Below are positions 60,023 through 64,000 of a stretch of 64,000 bases of DNA, piece by piece. The DNA lies in NCBI GenBank assembly GCA_018713055.1, contig DVFW01000018.1, forward strand, positions 62,001-126,000, given 5' to 3'. Positions within the stretch are counted from its first letter, which is position 1, and each line of letters opens with the position of its first letter. The position numbers and the translations under genes were made by a program. The notes under the pieces are model-generated. The model searched no databases. It was not told the DNA's origin and worked only from the letters and a program-made list of their open reading frames with translations. The DNA is from Scatavimonas merdigallinarum (GTDB taxonomy: Bacteria > Bacillota > Clostridia > Oscillospirales > Acutalibacteraceae).

Positions 60023-61138
60023 TTGAAGGTTCTGATATTGTCCTGCAACACAGGCGAAGGCCATAACAGCGCCGGCAGGGCAATTTTTGAAAAACTTTTA
60101 CAAAACGGCATAGAAGCAGAATTTGCAGACACACTTTCAATCGGCAGCCAAAACGCGTCCTTACATGTAAACCGCCTGTATACAAATATTACGACAAAGA
60201 CTCCTTCCACGTTTAAGCTGCTGTACAAAGCCGGAAGCGCCGTCAGCCGTCTGAAGATAAAATCGCCCGTCTATGCGGTCAATAAACTCAATGCCAAAAG
60301 CATTTACACATACATTTTGCGGAACAATTTCCACGCGGTGATAACCTCCCACCTTTTTCCAGCTGAAACGCTGACCAGTATACGAAAGCAACGGGGAAAA
60401 ACTTTTAAATTTCTTTCTGTTGCTACTGACTACACCTGTATACCGTTTTGGGAGGAAACGCAGCCAGATTATTACATTATTCCACACAGCGAGCTTATAG
60501 AGGAATTTACTGAAAAAGGCATCCCTCCCAAAAAGCTGCTGCCCTATGGAATTCCCGTAAGCGACGCTTATAAAACGCATACGGAAAAACACTGTGCGCG
60601 CAGGGAATTGTCCCTTGATGAGGGAAAAACAACGCTTTTACTGATGTCTGGCAGCATGGGTTTTGGAAAGCCGGAAGCGCTGGTACAGGCTTTATGTCAA
60701 AAATTTGGGGAAAATACAAACCTGGTAGCCTTATGTGGCAATAATAAAAAGCTGGAAAACAGACTGCGTACACAATTTGGCTCTTATAAAAATGTAATAG
60801 TAAGAGGATATACAAACCAGGTAAGCCTGTATATGGATGCATGCGATCTGCTATTTACAAAACCGGGCGGGCTTACTTCTACTGAAGCGGCCGTTAAAAA
60901 CATCCCCATTATCCATACCGCCCCGATTCCGGGGTGTGAAACGAAAAACGCGCAGTTTTTTGCACAGCGCTATCTTTCCGTTTACTCGCCGGGTGATCCG
61001 CAAAAAGCGGCTTGTGATGCTTTTATACTGTTACATGATCCACAGAAAAAAGAAAAAATGCTGGAAATGCAAAACCGGTATATTTGTAAAGATGCGGCGG
61101 ATTTGATCTATAAACTTTTACTGAAAATTTGCGGATAG
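60023..61138 (+). CDS. UgtP/MGDG-synthase-like glycosyltransferase
   Basis: The N-terminus LILSCNTGEGHNSAGRAI is the signature of the MGDG synthase/processive diacylglycerol glucosyltransferase family. The C-terminal nucleotide-sugar domain includes LLLMSGSMGFG and TKPGGLTSTEAAVKNIPII. These enzymes add glucose or galactose to diacylglycerol, making glycolipids and the lipoteichoic acid anchor. Length 371 is slightly short. The start is one of two TTG codons; 60023 has GGGAG 7 bases upstream. The PlsY-like gene follows after 51 bases, giving a glycerolipid pair. Confidence 0.9.
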   Translation: MKVLILSCNTGEGHNSAGRAIFEKLLQNGIEAEFADTLSIGSQNASLHVNRLYTNITTKTPSTFKLLYKAGSAVSRLKIKSPVYAVNKLNAKSIYTYILRNNFHAVITSHLFPAETLTSIRKQRGKTFKFLSVATDYTCIPFWEETQPDYYIIPHSELIEEFTEKGIPPKKLLPYGIPVSDAYKTHTEKHCARRELSLDEGKTTLLLMSGSMGFGKPEALVQALCQKFGENTNLVALCGNNKKLENRLRTQFGSYKNVIVRGYTNQVSLYMDACDLLFTKPGGLTSTEAAVKNIPIIHTAPIPGCETKNAQFFAQRYLSVYSPGDPQKAACDAFILLHDPQKKEKMLEMQNRYICKDAADLIYKLLLKICG

Positions 61139-61189
61139 AATAAAAAAGACAGGGGTTTTACACGCGTACTGTGAGGGGATTTATAAGAT

Positions 61190-61834
61190 ATGGAAAGACT
61201 ACCGTTTTATCTGTTTTTTATCTGTGCCGGTTTTTTTTCCGGCAGCATCGTCTATTCTTATTTTTTACCGAAGCTGTTGCTACATAAAAATATTTTGCTG
61301 TTAAGCGACGACAGGAATCCCGGATGCGCCAATGTATTTAAATATATTGGCGTTCCCATGGGAATAGTATGCCTGCTGTGCGATTTTTTCAAAGGGTATT
61401 TGCCTATCATGTGGGCCTTGCATTTTCTGGAGGACAGAAGCCTTCTGTTTTCTTTTGTTCTGGCTGCTCCTACAGCCGGCCACATGTTGAGCCCGTTTTT
61501 ACATTTTCACGGAGGGAAAGCGATCAACGTTTCATTTGGCTGTCTGGCTGCGCTTTTACCGGCATATGCAACGGTCTGGTGGCTGGTGATTCCATTTATT
61601 GCGCTTTCTACGCTTTTCAGGCTAAATCCACATAGCCTGCGCGTTGTGGCCAGCTTTGCAATCTTGTTCCTTTTAAGTGTTTTTGCTGACAAAAATACCG
61701 CCGTATCCTGCGGTGTATTTCTGATCAGCGCACTGGTCACAGTAAAGCACATAAGCGTTTATCTTCGTAATGAACGCAGCCGTGCAACGCTGCAATTTTT
61801 AAACCGCACGCTTTGGAGCAGCCGGGAGCTTTAG
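61190..61834 (+). CDS. Divergent PlsY-like glycerol-3-phosphate acyltransferase
   Basis: The 214-residue membrane protein has five to six hydrophobic helices and two PlsY motifs: SDDRNPGCANVFKYIG, comparable to SGNxGATNxxR, and GHMLSPFLHFHGGKA, comparable to GHxFPVFLxFKGGKG. Both are altered (Thr-Asn to Ala-Asn, Lys to His before GGK), so activity with acyl phosphate is uncertain. The usual PlsY makes lysophosphatidic acid from glycerol 3-phosphate. It follows the UgtP-like gene. A second, canonical PlsY may exist elsewhere. Confidence 0.8.
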   Translation: MERLPFYLFFICAGFFSGSIVYSYFLPKLLLHKNILLLSDDRNPGCANVFKYIGVPMGIVCLLCDFFKGYLPIMWALHFLEDRSLLFSFVLAAPTAGHMLSPFLHFHGGKAINVSFGCLAALLPAYATVWWLVIPFIALSTLFRLNPHSLRVVASFAILFLLSVFADKNTAVSCGVFLISALVTVKHISVYLRNERSRATLQFLNRTLWSSREL

Positions 61835-61896
61835 CATACAAGGCCGGGCGATGGTATTGCCTTTAAAAAGAAAATATGAAAAGAAGATTTTAAAAG

Positions 61897-61944
61897 AAAA
61901 GCAGACGCATGGGCATTTTTGTGCTGCCCAACGCGTCTGCTTTT
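61897..61944 (+). terminator. Convergent terminator after the PlsY-like gene
   Basis: AAAAGCAGACGC (61897-61908) pairs with GCGTCTGCTTTT (61933-61944), with an inner GGGCA/TGCCC extension. It also serves the leftward ATP-grasp gene. Confidence 0.88.
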
Positions 61945-62960
61945 TATTTAAAGTCGGGCAAAACTGCCTGTACCTTTGCAAGCAGGCCCGTTCTGGGTTT
62001 GCCCGGATCGGGAAGTTGTGGGAAATCGTATGCGGGATAATCGTTCCCTTCTACAATAGCCGGGCCGTTCTCGGTGATGCAAACATCCCAACCTACATAC
62101 CGTATTTGCGGTACGACCAAAGCGGCCTTTTTGACAAGCGCTTTGATCTGTTCCATATAGGGTAAAGAATACCCGACAAACGAAACACCCGTGTACGGAT
62201 GCTTGTCATAATTGATCAAAGCAGACGTATGCCCCGGCCCGTTGATTTTTCCTGTTTCCAGGTCAAAGCTGCATGCAATCCCGCCGTTTTCCAGATTATC
62301 TACAAAATTCCCATTGTTTCCCATTTTAAAAACAGCGTACAGAATATGGGGAACGCCTTTTTCCACCAGCGTTACAATCCGCAGGCAATTTAAAGAGCAC
62401 GGATAAATTGCCGCGGCCGCCTTGTGTTGTACAATAACCTCTTCAATCAGTCCAAAATTTTTCCGGGGATCCTTTACATATGTGTAAAGCGCTTTTGCAT
62501 CGGCAAAATTTGCCGTTTGAATTTTTTCAATCCCTTTTCCGCTTTCGCCAACATAAGGCTTTGCAAAAAAAGCTTCTTTTCCCTGCACAAAAGCCGCAAA
62601 CGCAGAAAAATCGATTTCCTTTAGGTCGAGCACTTCCCTGCCCAGAAACGGTTTGAAGCGTTTGTCAAAAACGTTCTTCTGATCAAAAATATAGCTGTAC
62701 GACTGATCATTGGCATGCATGATCAGCCTTTTATTTTTCACCCGCGTCATATAGGTGCGGCGCTGACGGGCGTTCATATTATAAAATTCAAAAATCTGAT
62801 AATCGTAATATCCGGCGCCATAGCGCAACGAACAGTTCACCATATCAAAAAACAGTTCTGCTTTGCTTTTTCCCGTTTTTCTATGGATGGCGTCTATCAC
62901 CTTTTTCATTTTCTCAAGGCTTGCGCCGCCTGCCATTCTGGCAATATACTTCAGGCTCAT
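61944..62960 (-). CDS. Sugar-transfer-associated ATP-grasp protein
   Basis: The 338-residue protein resembles the ATPgrasp_ST family found in capsule and sugar-transfer loci. ATP-binding blocks include FFAKPYVGESGKGIEKI (Lys near residue 130 and Gly-rich loop), LIEEVIVQH, SLNCLRIVTLV, and metal-binding IRYVGWDVCITENGPAIVEGNDYP. The reaction is unknown; ATP-grasp enzymes ligate a carboxylate to an amine or thiol. It lies downstream of an EctB-like aminotransferase gene but a terminator separates them. No glycosyltransferase locus is adjacent. Confidence 0.85.
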   Translation of the reverse strand: MSLKYIARMAGGASLEKMKKVIDAIHRKTGKSKAELFFDMVNCSLRYGAGYYDYQIFEFYNMNARQRRTYMTRVKNKRLIMHANDQSYSYIFDQKNVFDKRFKPFLGREVLDLKEIDFSAFAAFVQGKEAFFAKPYVGESGKGIEKIQTANFADAKALYTYVKDPRKNFGLIEEVIVQHKAAAAIYPCSLNCLRIVTLVEKGVPHILYAVFKMGNNGNFVDNLENGGIACSFDLETGKINGPGHTSALINYDKHPYTGVSFVGYSLPYMEQIKALVKKAALVVPQIRYVGWDVCITENGPAIVEGNDYPAYDFPQLPDPGKPRTGLLAKVQAVLPDFK

Positions 62961-63000
62961 GGTTTTATCCCCCTGTCCGTTTATCTGGCCTATAAAAAAC

Positions 63001-63027
63001 GGTACGCCGCTTTTTTAACGGCGTACC
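63001..63027 (-). terminator. Intrinsic terminator after the EctB-like gene
   Basis: GGTACGCCG (63001-63009) pairs with CGGCGTACC (63019-63027); on the minus strand GTTTTTTAT follows. Confidence 0.85.
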
Positions 63028-63062
63028 TGTTTATTCTGCTTATTCTGCCGGTTCTTACACTT

Positions 63063-64000
63063 TTACAGTTTTGCAAGATTTTCCGCGATCGCTTCTTTTA
63101 AAATTTGCAACCCATGCACCAGCTGCTCCTCTTCTATAACAAGCGGCGGCATCAGCTTTACAACAGAATTTTTTCTGCCTGCGCCTTCAATAATCAAATG
63201 CTTTTTAAAGCATGTGTCAATCACCTTGTCGCTAAAGCCATTTACCGGGATTTTTTCAAACTCAATCCCCCAGATCAGGCCCAGCCCGCGAAGCTCCAGC
63301 CTGTTGTCAAGCGGCAAAATCTCCTGCTCGATAAAGCGCTTGACGATCTCACCTTTTTTCCGGGCCTGTTCCTCAACATGATGCGCAAGCATATATTCAA
63401 GCCCCGCCTTAGCTGCGACAAACGCAAGCTGGTTCCCCCTAAACGTACCGTTGTGCTCGCCGGGCGCCCAAATGTCCAACTGCGGCTTAAACAGCGTAAG
63501 CGCAAGCGGCAGGCCATAGCCGCCAATGGATTTGGAAAGCGTAACCATATCCGGTACAATGCCCGCACGCTCAAAGGAAAAGAAGCTTCCGCTGCGGCAG
63601 CAGCCCACCTGAATGTCGTCCACAATCAGTAAAATATCATACTGGTCGCAAAATACGCGGACACGCTGTAAAAAGCTGTTGTCAAATACGCGGATCCCGC
63701 CCTCCGCCTGAATGGTTTCAATTACAAGCGCCGCCGGCTTTTCTACGCCTGAATGGTCGTCTGTCAGCAGCTTTTCCATATACGCCACCGTATCCAGCTG
63801 CGGAAACATATAGGGTGCCGGAATATGTGTAACATCCGTCAGCTGTACGCCTGCACCTCTGCGGGAGGCCTTGTCTGTTGTTAAGGAAAGCGCACCGAGA
63901 GACATTCCATGAAACGCGCCCATCAACGCAAAAATATTACTGCGTTTTTTCACCTTCCGCGCAAGCTTGATTGCAGCTTCCACCGCATTGGCTCCGGTAG
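63063..64000 (-). CDS. Class III aminotransferase, EctB-like, 5' end outside the window
   Basis: The reading frame is open to the window edge (TGANAVEAAIKLAR continues before the first internal GTG at 63983), so the N-terminus is missing. The visible 312 residues include IETIQAEGGIRVFD, IVDDIQVGCCRSG with the PLP-contacting Asp, the PLP Lys in TLSKSIGGYG, and GTFRGNQLAFVAA. This is closest in pattern to diaminobutyrate-2-oxoglutarate aminotransferases (EctB), which convert aspartate semialdehyde to diaminobutyrate. No ectA or ectC is seen downstream, so ectoine synthesis is not supported; a polyamine or diaminobutyrate role is possible. Other omega-aminotransferases remain alternatives. Confidence 0.82.
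   Translation of the reverse strand, partial: TGANAVEAAIKLARKVKKRSNIFALMGAFHGMSLGALSLTTDKASRRGAGVQLTDVTHIPAPYMFPQLDTVAYMEKLLTDDHSGVEKPAALVIETIQAEGGIRVFDNSFLQRVRVFCDQYDILLIVDDIQVGCCRSGSFFSFERAGIVPDMVTLSKSIGGYGLPLALTLFKPQLDIWAPGEHNGTFRGNQLAFVAAKAGLEYMLAHHVEEQARKKGEIVKRFIEQEILPLDNRLELRGLGLIWGIEFEKIPVNGFSDKVIDTCFKKHLIIEGAGRKNSVVKLMPPLVIEEEQLVHGLQILKEAIAENLAKL

Noticed and set aside
1..64000. CRISPR arrays, insertion sequences, tRNA or rRNA genes
   Set aside because: No regularly spaced direct repeats, no transposase-like sequence and no tRNA cloverleaf with CCA or typical T-loop were recognised on either strand.
63063..64000. A complete ectoine biosynthesis operon
   Set aside because: Only the EctB-like end is present and the next gene downstream is an ATP-grasp protein behind a terminator.

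Overview
The window looks like the chromosome of an anaerobic, endospore-forming Clostridia member, most likely from the Oscillospirales/Ruminococcaceae group. Reasons: dispersed sporulation genes (spoIIGA-sigE, spoIIP-gpr, spoIVB-spo0A), a V-type ATPase gene, [FeFe]-hydrogenase proteins with a Rex-type redox operator, secreted enzymes carrying type I dockerins, an IreB homologue, a TIGR04086 membrane protein beside yajC, and a T-box leader on pheST. The lineage is inferred from gene content. I saw no tRNA, rRNA, CRISPR array, insertion sequence or prophage; this is dense core chromosome with some unusual insertions.

Layout. 0-2.8 kb: first gene of a V-ATPase operon (minus), then spoIIGA-sigE and an Asn-rich lipoprotein (plus). 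2.8-9.9 kb: a minus-strand run rpiR-type regulator, BaiN-like flavoprotein, cmk, plsC, a giant MORN-repeat protein and an MscS channel. 10-11.5 kb: an isolated hisH-hisF pair. 11.6-16.3 kb: a CheY-like single-domain receiver and the fhs-tsaE-tsaB-rpiB-upp operon. 16.4-24 kb: cdaA-cdaR (c-di-AMP), a cysteine desulfurase with a DUF3343 partner, a PH-domain protein, pfkA and ppk1. 24-27.3 kb: the lysine/diaminopimelate operon asd-dapA-dapB plus a free double-ACT protein. 27.5-30.7 kb: queA-tgt, yajC and a TIGR04086 protein. 30.7-33.9 kb: EamA-like transporter, lipoprotein alpha-amylase and a small membrane protein. 34-37.8 kb: T-box, pheS, pheT. 37.8-38.8 kb: ireB and a Cu/Zn superoxide dismutase. 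38.8-41.5 kb: an anchored Pro/Gln/Thr-rich protein, spoIIP and gpr. 41.6-44.5 kb: two convergent secreted dockerin enzymes (papain-like peptidase; CHAP-SH3 hydrolase). 44.8-49.6 kb: an Hfs-like operon of a 2Fe-2S protein, PAS-linked hydrogenase-like sensor, SpoIIE-type phosphatase and a second hydrogenase, with a perfect Rex box in its leader. 49.7-54.4 kb: radical SAM protein, DNA-deoxyinosine glycosylase, acetyltransferase and a CtpE-like P-type ATPase. 54.6-57.3 kb: spoIVB, spo0A and a CopZ-like metallochaperone. 57.4-59.7 kb: metY-cysK. 60-61.9 kb: a UgtP-like glycosyltransferase and a divergent PlsY-like protein. 61.9-64 kb: an ATP-grasp protein and the truncated end of an EctB-like aminotransferase.

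How the parts fit. Several groups concern the envelope and its lipids: plsC, MORN protein, MscS, CdaA/CdaR, UgtP-like and PlsY-like proteins. Redox economy is represented by the Rex-box hydrogenase operon. The sporulation genes span the cascade from Spo0A through sigma-E activation, engulfment (SpoIIP), sigma-K checkpoint signalling (SpoIVB) and germination (GPR). The least explained pieces are the MORN-repeat protein inside the cmk-plsC-mscS operon, the phosphatase-linked hydrogenase sensor operon, and the paired dockerin enzymes. All start sites were chosen by eye from ribosome-binding sites, and promoter and terminator calls are visual matches, not computed scores.
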